A stretch of DNA of 64,000 bases from JAAXPZ01 sp965215705 (GTDB lineage: Bacteria; Campylobacterota; Campylobacteria; Campylobacterales; Sulfurovaceae): assembly GCA_965215705.1 (NCBI GenBank), contig CBDCEE010000003.1, positions 806,001 to 870,000 on the forward strand, given 5' to 3'. The first letter of the stretch is position 1; the number at the start of each line of letters is the position of its first letter. The notes below the pieces were generated by a model. That model saw nothing but the letters and a program-made list of their open reading frames with translations. It had not been told where the DNA came from and searched no databases. The position numbers and the translations under genes are program-made. Of the stretch, positions 8,240 to 16,197 are shown piece by piece.

Positions 8240-8956
8240 TTACAAAGAGGATAAAATCTTCTGCTCTATAAAGTCCGCATGCTGGAGGAAGAAGAAATGA
8301 TCCCCATCCAGTGGATAGAACTGACTCTCAGGGATCAATGAAGCGATCTTCTCTCCGGTATAAAGAGGTGTGGCAGTATCTTCTTCCCCCCAAAAGAGCA
8401 GTGCCTTGCTTCGGCTCTGAGCAAAGGCCGCTTCAAAATCCTCATCGACCACATTTTTGAATGTCTCATACATCTCATGACTCATACCCTGCGCATCAGG
8501 AGCCACAAAAAGGGAACGTATCTTTTTCATGCCCAGAGGCTTGAGAAATTTGACTGTAGCGATCTTGAGCTTGATAGACCATGGTTTCTCTGTGAGGATA
8601 CCCGCTGAGGAGAGTAATACCAGATAAGGTGTTGCCAAAAGTGTCGCAACCTTTCCCCCAAAAGAGTGACCCATAGCTATCAACGGCTCAACACCAAGTT
8701 CTGACAAAAAGAGCTGCATGATCTCGGCATACTCCTTGGTAGTGAGGATCATGTCATTGTTGCTTTTACCAAAGCCGGGCATGTCTACATAAATATGTTT
8801 ATAGTCGGGGAATCTTTGACCAAAGGCCTGCTTCATGATCTCTTTGTTACTCCCCCAGCCATGGAGGATTAGGAGCGACGTATCAGCAGCCGGATTGATC
8901 AGCTCATAACTAAGTGTAAAAGGCTGTTCTCTATAGTGTACAACTTTACTTGCCAT
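8240..8956 (-). CDS. Alpha/beta hydrolase
   Basis: A 238-residue alpha/beta hydrolase. The oxyanion segment is LHGWGSNKE, the nucleophile elbow is AMGHSFGGK with S98, and a C-terminal histidine lies in LDGDHFFFL (about residue 220). There is no signal peptide, so the protein is cytoplasmic. The substrate is unknown; esterase or BioH-like activity would fit the fold. It lies downstream of the transpeptidase gene (4-nt gap) and upstream of murF on the same strand, so it belongs to an envelope-linked cluster by position only. Confidence 0.8.
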   Translation of the reverse strand: MASKVVHYREQPFTLSYELINPAADTSLLILHGWGSNKEIMKQAFGQRFPDYKHIYVDMPGFGKSNNDMILTTKEYAEIMQLFLSELGVEPLIAMGHSFGGKVATLLATPYLVLLSSAGILTEKPWSIKLKIATVKFLKPLGMKKIRSLFVAPDAQGMSHEMYETFKNVVDEDFEAAFAQSRSKALLFWGEEDTATPLYTGEKIASLIPESQFYPLDGDHFFFLQHADFIEQKILSSL

Positions 8957-8960
8957 CTCC

Positions 8961-10220
8961 TTAGAGTGACCCTTTCATTTTTTGACTTGCATCAAACCCG
9001 TAGACGTCATTGTAGAAATGTAAGGTACCACCCTCATCTACATAGGCGGTAAAATATGCGATCCTTACAGGAATATGCTGCTTTAGATTTACATAATTTG
9101 TCTTCTTGGTACTGGATCGTTTCTGAATCGCACTAAACCCATGAGACGTATAGTTGTTAGACACATGCTTGAGGAGCTTTTGAGGCTCAGCAAGGCGAAT
9201 ACATCCATGACTATATGCTCTGCTTTTTCGTCTGAAAAGGCTCTTTGCCTGCGTGTCATGCATATAGACAGAGAAACGGTTAGGGAACATGAACTTCACC
9301 GTACCCAATGCATTTCTATTGGAAGAGCGTTGAATCAGCTTATAGGGAAGATTTTTCTTCTTATAGGCTTTGGTCAGATAGAGCTTCCAGTTGACACTTT
9401 TGGGGTCTACAGGTGTGGAATTGATATTATAGTCTTTTCTCACAACCATATTTTTTCGCTTTAGTATTCCCGGATTACGGATCAGTTTAGGGATCAGCTC
9501 TTCTCTAGCAATATTATCCGGCACATTCCATGCCGGATTGAGTACCACATACTTAAGTATAGAGCTAAATATAGGTGTCTGCCAAGCTCGCTTACCAACT
9601 ATAACTGCGAACTCCATCTTTTTACTGCTACCTTCAAACAGCCTAAACTTGTACTCAGGCACATTGATCAGCACATAGGTACTCCATGTCTTGGGCTTCA
9701 TCAACTTCGTTCGTTCTATGTTAAGTTTGACTTTCCTAAGCTCTTTACTTCCTGTTTGGGATCGCATAGAGTGGTAATGGGAAAGAAGTCTTTTGAACTG
9801 TGGTGAAGTCGGGATATATGGCTTGAGGATATCTTCTATAGACTTACCTGACTGGAGCTTCAGCATGATACTGCTGGCTTTGGCACTCTGAAGCTGTATC
9901 TCATAGTGGGTTTTGGTCTTTCTGGCTTTTTTGGCTCGCTGTGATGCCTTGAAAGCACCTACATTGATACAACTATTTGCCAGATTCTGTGTGTACCCCA
10001 CCAGAAGCTTATTGAGAAGTTTTGGGTTTTTTGTTTGAAGATACTTCTCGTAGGTAGGTTTCAATTCACAAAGTGATGCATATTTATCTGTCTTGAGGAT
10101 ATCTAACAGATCACTTTGCTGAGCATAACTCCATCCCTTTGGACGCGGTCCGGTATTGACTGCACAACCACTTACAAGCAATGCAGCAACCAACATCCAT
10201 ATCCATTTTAGTCTCATCAT
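8961..10220 (-). CDS. L,D-transpeptidase, YcbB-like lipoprotein
   Basis: A 419-residue protein. The N-terminus ends in the lipobox VSGC with Cys19, so it is probably anchored in a membrane facing the periplasm. The YkuD catalytic domain spans about 180-350 with NVPEYKFRLFEG, NPAWNVPDNIA and the active-site motif SHGCIRL (C340). This class forms 3-3 crosslinks in peptidoglycan or attaches proteins to it. E. coli YcbB is about 615 residues, so the N-terminal scaffold and binding region is much shorter here. The start has a second in-frame ATG (MM) and a GGAAC ribosome site. Confidence 0.85.
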   Translation of the reverse strand: MMRLKWIWMLVAALLVSGCAVNTGPRPKGWSYAQQSDLLDILKTDKYASLCELKPTYEKYLQTKNPKLLNKLLVGYTQNLANSCINVGAFKASQRAKKARKTKTHYEIQLQSAKASSIMLKLQSGKSIEDILKPYIPTSPQFKRLLSHYHSMRSQTGSKELRKVKLNIERTKLMKPKTWSTYVLINVPEYKFRLFEGSSKKMEFAVIVGKRAWQTPIFSSILKYVVLNPAWNVPDNIAREELIPKLIRNPGILKRKNMVVRKDYNINSTPVDPKSVNWKLYLTKAYKKKNLPYKLIQRSSNRNALGTVKFMFPNRFSVYMHDTQAKSLFRRKSRAYSHGCIRLAEPQKLLKHVSNNYTSHGFSAIQKRSSTKKTNYVNLKQHIPVRIAYFTAYVDEGGTLHFYNDVYGFDASQKMKGSL

Positions 10221-10317
10221 TTCTGTTCCTTTTTCATACTTACTCGGAAATAAGCAACTATTCTACCTGCATTTTCATTAATCTAAGGCTAAAAGTTAAT
10301 AAAAAGTTAATAGATGG

Positions 10318-11172
10318 TTAATCAAAAATATATACTTTTTGCTTAACAGAAACATTTGGTGGCATGCTATGCTCCTCGAACCAATCATACCCTTCTTTGA
10401 GATTTTCCCAGAAATGGTACCATGTATCGCCATAGTGACGCTGCATATTTTCTATTGTCATGCGAAAGGGAAAGGCATGTACCCTAACGATCTTTTGTCC
10501 TTGCATTAAAGCTTGCTCTACCAGCTCATAGATCTCTTCGATCTTACTGTCTGTCATCGCATAACATCCTATCGAGACACAATCCCCATGTACCATCAAA
10601 AAGCTTCCTGTTCTGCCATGTGCCCTGTCATAGCGGTTGGGATAACCGAGGTTGAAAGAGAGGTGAAAACGACTGTTGGGGTTGAGTCGGCTCTTGGTCA
10701 CATAATAAAACCCTTCCGGGCTCTGCCTATCCCCCTCTTTCTGCTTGGGTCCCAACTCCCCTGAAAAGGCACAGATGGGATAGGTTTGGATCAGATGATA
10801 CTGTCCATCCTCTCTCATCCAGATCTCTAGTTCAGCCTCTTCCTTGAAGATACGGATAAAGATGGGGTCACCTACTCTGCCACCTATAGCTTCTATATTT
10901 TCAGCCAAAGAAGCTTCAGTTTGAGAAGCTTCAGCCGGAAAGGGTTTGGTGATTTCTTCTACCCTATTGGTAATCATTTCTGGTAATTGAACCGTATGAG
11001 ATTCAAAGGGCCTTTGTTTGGGCTCTGGTTTCTCTTGCGTAGTTCCCTTTATTGGTTTTTTTATTTTTGTGATGGGTTTGATAGGCTTGTGGCTTTGGAT
11101 CTCCACAAGTATCTTGTATGCCAATAACAAAAATAGTGCTGTGGTAAACAAGATAACTACTGTTTTAAACAT
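10318..11172 (-). CDS. YafK-like L,D-transpeptidase-fold protein (YkuD domain)
   Basis: A 284-residue protein. The chosen ATG at 11172 follows GGAG by 6 nt and overlaps the end of the flavoprotein gene by 8 nt. An upstream in-frame start would add 33 residues without a ribosome site. An N-terminal membrane anchor (about 5-25) is followed by a Lys/Pro-rich linker to residue 60 and a YkuD domain with FLMVHGDCVSIGCYAMTD (H195, C203). YafK relatives cut or make links between murein and lipoprotein, and related Campylobacterota enzymes trim muropeptides and shape the cell. The precise reaction cannot be told from the sequence. Confidence 0.8.
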   Translation of the reverse strand: MFKTVVILFTTALFLLLAYKILVEIQSHKPIKPITKIKKPIKGTTQEKPEPKQRPFESHTVQLPEMITNRVEEITKPFPAEASQTEASLAENIEAIGGRVGDPIFIRIFKEEAELEIWMREDGQYHLIQTYPICAFSGELGPKQKEGDRQSPEGFYYVTKSRLNPNSRFHLSFNLGYPNRYDRAHGRTGSFLMVHGDCVSIGCYAMTDSKIEEIYELVEQALMQGQKIVRVHAFPFRMTIENMQRHYGDTWYHFWENLKEGYDWFEEHSMPPNVSVKQKVYIFD

Positions 11173-12319
11173 AGATATCTCCATTGATCCTATCTGCACA
11201 ACAATATGCGGAGGAAAAAGCCCATTGGAAATTGTATCCACCCAGCTCCCCTGTGACATCCAACACTTCACCGATAAAGTACAGATCTGGCTCCTTGAGG
11301 CTCATCATGCTATAGGGATCTATCTCTGATGACTTGACGCCTCCTCTGGTCACCTCTGCTTTGGAATAGCCAAAGGTACCTGCCGGAGCAAAGCTGTAGG
11401 TCTGTAATGTTTTGAGACATTCCTTCTCTGCATCTGTAAGTTTTTCAGCTGGTTTATCTAATAATTTTAAGTGCTCCAAGAAAGCTTTTGCTACTTTTTT
11501 GGGTAAAGGAAGTATCGTACTCAGCTGTTTTTTACCTTGGAGTAAGGCCCAGTCAAAACCAGGAAGAAAATCAATCTCTATCTGCCCCTTCTCCCAATAC
11601 AGCGAAGCATTAAGCACCGCTGGTCCACTAATCCCTTTGTGGGCAAACAGCAAATCACTGCTAAAACTTTTTTCCTCAGTCGTGATCTGAACTTCCAGCG
11701 AAGCACCGCTAAGCACCTTGAAAAAGAACTGCTCTGGCTGTAGTGTAAAGCCTACCAAAGCAGGTGCTGTGGTAGTCATGCTATGCCCAAAGCCCTCCGC
11801 GATCGCATAGCCGATCCCTGAAGCACCGATCTTGGGAAAGCTTAGCCCGCCTGAAGCAATCACCAGATGCTTTGCTAAGAACGTACCCTTATCTGTCTCT
11901 ACAGTAAACGCCTTATCTACTTTCTTCACAGAGCTAACCACTGTCTGCATCGCAAAATCCACTTCACGCAGCTCTCGATGAAAGACAGAAAGCACCTCAT
12001 CAGCACTCTTCTGGCAAAAATACTGCCCTCCCTTTCGGACCTGAGGCGTCACACCTCGCTGATCAAACCACGCCAATACCGCCTTCTGATCAAAACGGCT
12101 TAGTACACTTTGCACAAACCACTCTTCACCTACATAATTCGAAGCCTCTACACTCTCATTGGTTAGATTGCACTTGCCTCCACCAGAGATCGCGATCTTG
12201 GCACCTATTTTAGTATTGCTGTCTATGAGTAATATATCCTGTTTATTGAAGAGCAATGAAGCCAGCATCAACCCCGATGCTCCTGCCCCAATGATAATAG
12301 TATTGTAGTCTCTTTTCAT
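11165..12319 (-). CDS. BaiN/YhiN-family flavoprotein (HI0933-like)
   Basis: A 384-residue FAD-dependent oxidoreductase of the BaiN/RdsA family. The N-terminal Rossmann motif is IIIGAGASGLMLASLL, followed by the family signature IGAKIAISGGGKCNLTN. The C-terminus has the second FAD-contact segment DLYFIGEVLDVTGELGGYNFQWAFSSA, which is characteristic. The family function is poorly known in most bacteria (reductases of unsaturated substrates in some). It is upstream of and overlapping the YafK-like gene, so the two are co-transcribed. Confidence 0.85.
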   Translation of the reverse strand: MKRDYNTIIIGAGASGLMLASLLFNKQDILLIDSNTKIGAKIAISGGGKCNLTNESVEASNYVGEEWFVQSVLSRFDQKAVLAWFDQRGVTPQVRKGGQYFCQKSADEVLSVFHRELREVDFAMQTVVSSVKKVDKAFTVETDKGTFLAKHLVIASGGLSFPKIGASGIGYAIAEGFGHSMTTTAPALVGFTLQPEQFFFKVLSGASLEVQITTEEKSFSSDLLFAHKGISGPAVLNASLYWEKGQIEIDFLPGFDWALLQGKKQLSTILPLPKKVAKAFLEHLKLLDKPAEKLTDAEKECLKTLQTYSFAPAGTFGYSKAEVTRGGVKSSEIDPYSMMSLKEPDLYFIGEVLDVTGELGGYNFQWAFSSAYCCADRINGDIYV

Positions 12320-12437
12320 AGCGCTATTATATCATGTAGTATATTGGTTATTCGTGTACATACATAGTAAGTAATAAAGGTGCTTTGCAATCCAATTACC
12401 AATACACAAATTACCAATTACAATGTGCATGGCACAT

Positions 12438-12992
12438 CTACAAACGTTGTAGTTTTTTCAGGCCCTCTTTGACCAAGACCGCTGTATCTCCGCTACATCC
12501 TACCAATGCCTTCTCTATCATCACTTTTTTGAATCCCAGTGATTCCAATGCCATGACTGCTTCTGTATGTGGAGCCGTACTTCCATTATCTTCACCACTG
12601 ACAATGAAATCTGCCAGTTCCACCAGTATCCTACTGGCGGCTTTGGGGCCGATACCAGGTACACGTTTGAGCATAGAGACATCTTTGGAAGCAACAATCT
12701 TGGCAAAGGTAGCAGGGGTAAAGGTCGAACAGATCGCCAAGCCTACCTTCGGGCCCACACCATTGATCTTGAGCACGGTATCAAACATCCGCTTCTCATC
12801 CTGATCTGTAAATCCAAACAGAAGATCGGCATCTTCTCGGATCACTTGTGTGACAAAGAGTTTGATTTTTTCACTCTTGATAGCGTCAGAGGTGTTAATA
12901 GAAGTATGTACTTCATAGATAAGTCCTCCTACATTGAGGTGGACAAAAGTAGGCTCTTTTCGCTCTACATTTCCTTCTATTCCTACGATCAT
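12438..12992 (-). CDS. ruvA: Holliday junction branch migration protein RuvA
   Basis: A 184-residue protein beginning MIVGIEGNVERKEPTFVHL. It has the N-terminal OB fold (1-65), the central helix-hairpin-helix pair (FDTVLKINGVGPKVGLAI and LKRVPGIGPKAASRILVEL) and a C-terminal RuvB-contact domain ending EGLKKLQRL. It binds four-way junctions and guides the RuvB motor. The ATG at 12992 has AAAGGAG 5 nt upstream; a GTG two codons earlier is less likely. It is a single gene, with ruvB not in the window. Confidence 0.95.
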   Translation of the reverse strand: MIVGIEGNVERKEPTFVHLNVGGLIYEVHTSINTSDAIKSEKIKLFVTQVIREDADLLFGFTDQDEKRMFDTVLKINGVGPKVGLAICSTFTPATFAKIVASKDVSMLKRVPGIGPKAASRILVELADFIVSGEDNGSTAPHTEAVMALESLGFKKVMIEKALVGCSGDTAVLVKEGLKKLQRL

Positions 12993-13048
12993 AAACACTC
13001 CTTTAATCGGTTTATGTCAGTATAGCCACTCTTCGAAAGAAAAGGTAA

Positions 13049-13067
13049 AAATATGTCAAATTGTCAT
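13049..13067. repeat. 19-nt intergenic repeat, copy 1
   Basis: AAATATGTCAAATTGTCAT is found here and again, identical, at 54114-54132. Both copies lie shortly after the stop of a minus-strand gene. The sequence contains two TGTCA units 8 nt apart (a TTGACA on the minus strand). Function unknown. Confidence 0.5.
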
Positions 13068-13071
13068 ACTT

Positions 13072-13218
13072 TTATCTTTGGCTCTCTTCAGATCCTACCT
13101 CATCCCACCATGATCTATCATCATAGTAGTTACGATAGTTTTTCTTGAGAAACTGGCGGAATGCATATACACGCTTATGCGCTACCTCCATCACTCTGCT
13201 CCATATGCTTTGACTCAT
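13072..13218 (-). CDS. Small basic/aromatic protein, 48 residues, unknown function
   Basis: An uncharacterised short open frame of 48 codons. The start ATG at 13218 is preceded by GAGGGGG 5 nt upstream, a convincing ribosome site. The product begins MSQSIWSRVMEVAHKRVYAF and continues with RQFLKKNYRNYYDDRSWWDE, then a short polar tail. It is rich in Arg, Lys, Tyr and Trp and lacks a signal peptide or membrane segment, so a small nucleic-acid- or membrane-surface-associated protein is conceivable. I do not recognise the family. It lies between ruvA and the polytopic membrane protein gene on the same strand. Confidence 0.6.
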   Translation of the reverse strand: MSQSIWSRVMEVAHKRVYAFRQFLKKNYRNYYDDRSWWDEVGSEESQR

Positions 13219-13314
13219 AAGTACCCCCTCTATTTGTCATAAGGATAAGAAATGATACCAAAGATGCGTTACTGAAGTATTACCAAAAAATGGAATATAG
13301 ATACATGGGTCAGC

Positions 13315-13330
13315 GCAGCCCGAAGGCTGT
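13315..13330 (-). terminator. UUCG-tetraloop hairpin after membrane protein gene
   Basis: On the minus strand ACAGCC-TTCG-GGCTGC forms a stable hairpin starting 5 nt after the stop codon at 13335. There is no T run after it, so it may act as a 3' end stabiliser or a Rho-dependent site rather than a classic terminator. The remainder of 13219-13314 shows only the small gene's ribosome site and no further gene. Confidence 0.5.
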
Positions 13331-13334
13331 CTGT

Positions 13335-14495
13335 CTAGAGTGCCAAATGGCTTTTGAGTTTGAAGAAGTAGTAGACTGTTTTATAGTGAATATAGAGGAT
13401 AGGTGCTGTCAGTAGGAAATAGACTACAGAGTACTTATCTACGATTCCCGTAAAGACAAATCCATACTGGATCAAAAAGAGGTAAAAAACAGTAAATGCT
13501 ACACCTGGACAGATCAGTGCAAGGCTTGGAATAGACTGCTTATCTCCAAAAACATAGGTTTGGAAATATTTAACACGTTTCATAACTGCATACCCTAAAA
13601 GTCCAAAAAGAATCTGCAAAGAGACGATAACACTTGTCAATGCAAACATGTCTGTTTTGGGCATCTCTGCATGAAATCTGTGTTCAAATCCGAAGAAGAG
13701 TCTTACCAAAGAGATACCGATCAATGTCAAGATAGGAATCATAATCCAAAGTGTTGGTGTCGCTTCAGGTGCGATACCATCTTTAAACATACTCTTAAAG
13801 CCAAGTGTTAACTTGATCATAACGAGTATAACCGCTGCTGAAATGAAAAAGATAGAACCAAAAGACGCGATGGCATTGACTGCTAGTGTTTTACTCATCG
13901 CAGCAGGTGCAGCGAAACCAACACCCACCATCGTAAAGGCAAAGATAGAGAGCATTTGAGACAAGGAATTATTTTCAGTAAAACTAAAATCACCATGCGC
14001 CAATAAGCGAGAAAGAAACTCAGCAAACATTTTGAGTACAAAATATCCAGCAACAAAAAATGCTACCAATGCACCGGGGAAAAGATACTCTACATAATCC
14101 CATAAATGCGGTACAAAAAGTGCAAATACGATAAAAAAGACATTGATCGTCATTGCCAGAGTCAATGGTATAGCGAAAAGCTGTACTTCATTATTGCTCT
14201 CTCTCATTACTTTGTAGGCCTCTGTCTTCTTGTATGCTGCAAACTCCTTGATGTTCCAGAGTAGCAACTTGATATGTAAGAGAGCAAATATGATGATGAA
14301 TACCAGTGCAATACCAGTAACAATAGAGAGCCAGTCACCTTTCATCAGTGCCGGATAGACTTGATCAAATGTCGCCATAGGGACACCTTTGTGCCCTACC
14401 ATAAAGTTGATATATACGAAGAACGAGACGGTAAGCCCCCCAGCTCCAAGTGCCGCTAACCAGTACAATGGATTATACGCAGGTCGTTTTTCCAT
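13335..14495 (-). CDS. Polytopic membrane protein, possibly TsoY-like
   Basis: A 386-residue integral membrane protein with about ten hydrophobic segments, beginning MEKRPAYNPLYWLAALGAGG. The opening LAALGAGGLTVSFFVYINFM and the overall spacing of helices recall TDT-like transporters and the Campylobacterota TsoY family. This is a memory-based suggestion, not a confirmed match. Conserved-looking polar residues in helices include a GHKGVPMATF loop and an EHRFHAEMPKTD loop. It stands alone on the minus strand, divergent from murJ. No selenocysteine TGA is present in frame. Confidence 0.55.
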   Translation of the reverse strand: MEKRPAYNPLYWLAALGAGGLTVSFFVYINFMVGHKGVPMATFDQVYPALMKGDWLSIVTGIALVFIIIFALLHIKLLLWNIKEFAAYKKTEAYKVMRESNNEVQLFAIPLTLAMTINVFFIVFALFVPHLWDYVEYLFPGALVAFFVAGYFVLKMFAEFLSRLLAHGDFSFTENNSLSQMLSIFAFTMVGVGFAAPAAMSKTLAVNAIASFGSIFFISAAVILVMIKLTLGFKSMFKDGIAPEATPTLWIMIPILTLIGISLVRLFFGFEHRFHAEMPKTDMFALTSVIVSLQILFGLLGYAVMKRVKYFQTYVFGDKQSIPSLALICPGVAFTVFYLFLIQYGFVFTGIVDKYSVVYFLLTAPILYIHYKTVYYFFKLKSHLAL

Positions 14496-14657
14496 AAGTT
14501 TTCCTTGTTAATAATGTAGTTTTCTATCAATAAAATAGAAATGGGATTGTACCGAAGAAACATTACCCTAACCTTACTCAATAACCAAATATTGAAATTT
14601 CTCCTTACTTTATATTCGTATACAAAAGAAGAGAAGAGACATATTGAACCATTTTTT

Positions 14658-14666
14658 TGATACACT
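14658..14666 (+). promoter_or_regulatory. Extended -10 promoter immediately upstream of murJ
   Basis: TGA-TACACT ends 6 nt before the murJ ATG at 14673, the same geometry as at recO. No ribosome site is visible upstream of the ATG, consistent with a leaderless transcript. Confidence 0.45.
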
Positions 14667-14672
14667 TGCATC

Positions 14673-16085
14673 ATGAAATTGAAATCTTTTTTCACCAACA
14701 GCTTCGGTATCCTCTTTTCCCGTATTGCAGGTTTCGTCAGAAATCTACTCATGGCATCTATATTGGGACAGTCGATCTATAGTGATATGTTTCTGGTGGC
14801 TTTCAAGCTACCCAACCTCTTTCGTCGTATATTTGGTGAGGGTGCATTTCTACAGTCCTTTCTCCCCTCTTTTGTCGCCAGTCGGAACAAGGGTGTCTTT
14901 GCGATCTCTATTCTGAGGCGTTTTCTCCTCTTCATCACTTTCGCTTCGATCATTGTCGCGATCTTCCCGGAATTTTTCACAAAGCTTCTCGTCATAGGGT
15001 GGAGTAGTGAACAGATCGCAGAAGCAGCCCCGATGATGGCGATCACCTTTTGGTATCTGGCACTGGTCTTTATCGTCACCTTCTTAGGCTCACTGCTACA
15101 GTACAAGGAGCACTTTGCTACCACTGCTTTTTCTACTGTACTACTCAACTTTGCTATGATAGGGGCACTGTTGCTCTATCGTCAGGATGATCCCAAGCAG
15201 GTCACCATCGCCCTCTCCATCTCTGTGATCATCGGTGGACTTATGCAGGTGGGGCTACACCTCTGGAGTATCTCTCGATATAAGCTCACGCCCCTACTGA
15301 CAGGAGGATGGAAATACAGAACCAAAAAGGATGTTACTGAAGAGAATAAGAGATTCAATGCACTCTTTATCCCAGCCATCTGGGGAAACTCCACCCCTCA
15401 GATCAATGCCTTTCTCGATACTTGGCTTGCCTCCTTTTTGGTAGCTGCTGGCTCTATCTCCTCACTCTTTTATGCCAACCAGGTCTTTCAGCTGCCTCTT
15501 GCCATCATCGCGATCGCTGCCTCCACAGCACTCTTCCCCTCTGTCTCCAAAGCACTGGCAAACAACAGAGAAGAGGAGGCGTACCAAAACCTCGCCAAAG
15601 CCTTCTGGCTCATGCTGGCGGCTCTAGGTGTGGCTGCGATCGTGGGCATACTCTTTGCTGAGCCCATTACTTGGCTGCTCTTTGAGAGAGGACGCTATAC
15701 CCCCGAAGATACAGCCAAGACCTCTTTTGTGCTCTCTATGTATTTGATAGGCTTGATTCCTTTCGGACTCTCCAAACTCCTCTCCATGTACCTCTATGCC
15801 TCCCACCGCCAGCTCAAAGCCGCCAAGATCTCCAGTATCTCTTTAGTATTTAATGTCATTGCCTCACTAAGTCTCATAAAGCCTATGGGTGCAGCAGGTC
15901 TGGCATTGGCTGGCAGTATCGGAGGCTGGGTGCTGTTTGTGCTGACACTGAGAGAAGTGGGTGTCTCTCATGTCTCAGAAGTGTTATTTACTAAACGTAC
16001 ATTGCTGCTAGTGATAGGTCTGCTCTTACTCGCTATCGGATGTTTTTATCTCAATGGTGTGTTGATGGGATGGATTCGAGGATAA
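14673..16085 (+). CDS. murJ: Lipid II flippase MurJ
   Basis: A 470-residue MOP-superfamily protein with about 13-14 membrane segments. The N-terminus, with SRIAGFVRNLLMASILG and KLPNLFRRIFGEGAFLQSF, is diagnostic for MurJ, including the charged residues of the central cavity. It moves lipid II across the inner membrane for murein synthesis. It is followed, after a REP-like palindrome, by cysS on the same strand. The start codon has no ribosome site, with a -10 box just upstream. Confidence 0.93.
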   Translation: MKLKSFFTNSFGILFSRIAGFVRNLLMASILGQSIYSDMFLVAFKLPNLFRRIFGEGAFLQSFLPSFVASRNKGVFAISILRRFLLFITFASIIVAIFPEFFTKLLVIGWSSEQIAEAAPMMAITFWYLALVFIVTFLGSLLQYKEHFATTAFSTVLLNFAMIGALLLYRQDDPKQVTIALSISVIIGGLMQVGLHLWSISRYKLTPLLTGGWKYRTKKDVTEENKRFNALFIPAIWGNSTPQINAFLDTWLASFLVAAGSISSLFYANQVFQLPLAIIAIAASTALFPSVSKALANNREEEAYQNLAKAFWLMLAALGVAAIVGILFAEPITWLLFERGRYTPEDTAKTSFVLSMYLIGLIPFGLSKLLSMYLYASHRQLKAAKISSISLVFNVIASLSLIKPMGAAGLALAGSIGGWVLFVLTLREVGVSHVSEVLFTKRTLLLVIGLLLLAIGCFYLNGVLMGWIRG

Positions 16086-16096
16086 GCGTATCATTT

Positions 16097-16113
16097 GGTG
16101 CGTTCTACGCACC
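16097..16113. repeat. REP-like palindrome (inverted orientation)
   Basis: GGTGCGT-TCT-ACGCACC forms a 7-bp stem. Read on the minus strand it is flanked by TAG before and AAAT after, matching the copy at 43620-43636. It follows murJ by 12 nt and may end its transcript. Confidence 0.6.
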
Positions 16114-16163
16114 CTATAATCCTAAATTTCTCATTTCTTATTTCTCATTTCTCTTTTTTAAGC

Positions 16164-16169
16164 TATAAT
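16164..16169 (+). promoter_or_regulatory. cysS -10 box
   Basis: TATAAT, 29 nt before the cysS start. The context GCTATAATCGCA is also found at the pyrD promoter (18295-18305), suggesting a shared strong extended form. Confidence 0.6.
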
Positions 16170-16197
16170 CGCACTAATATAATAAAGGAATACCCCT

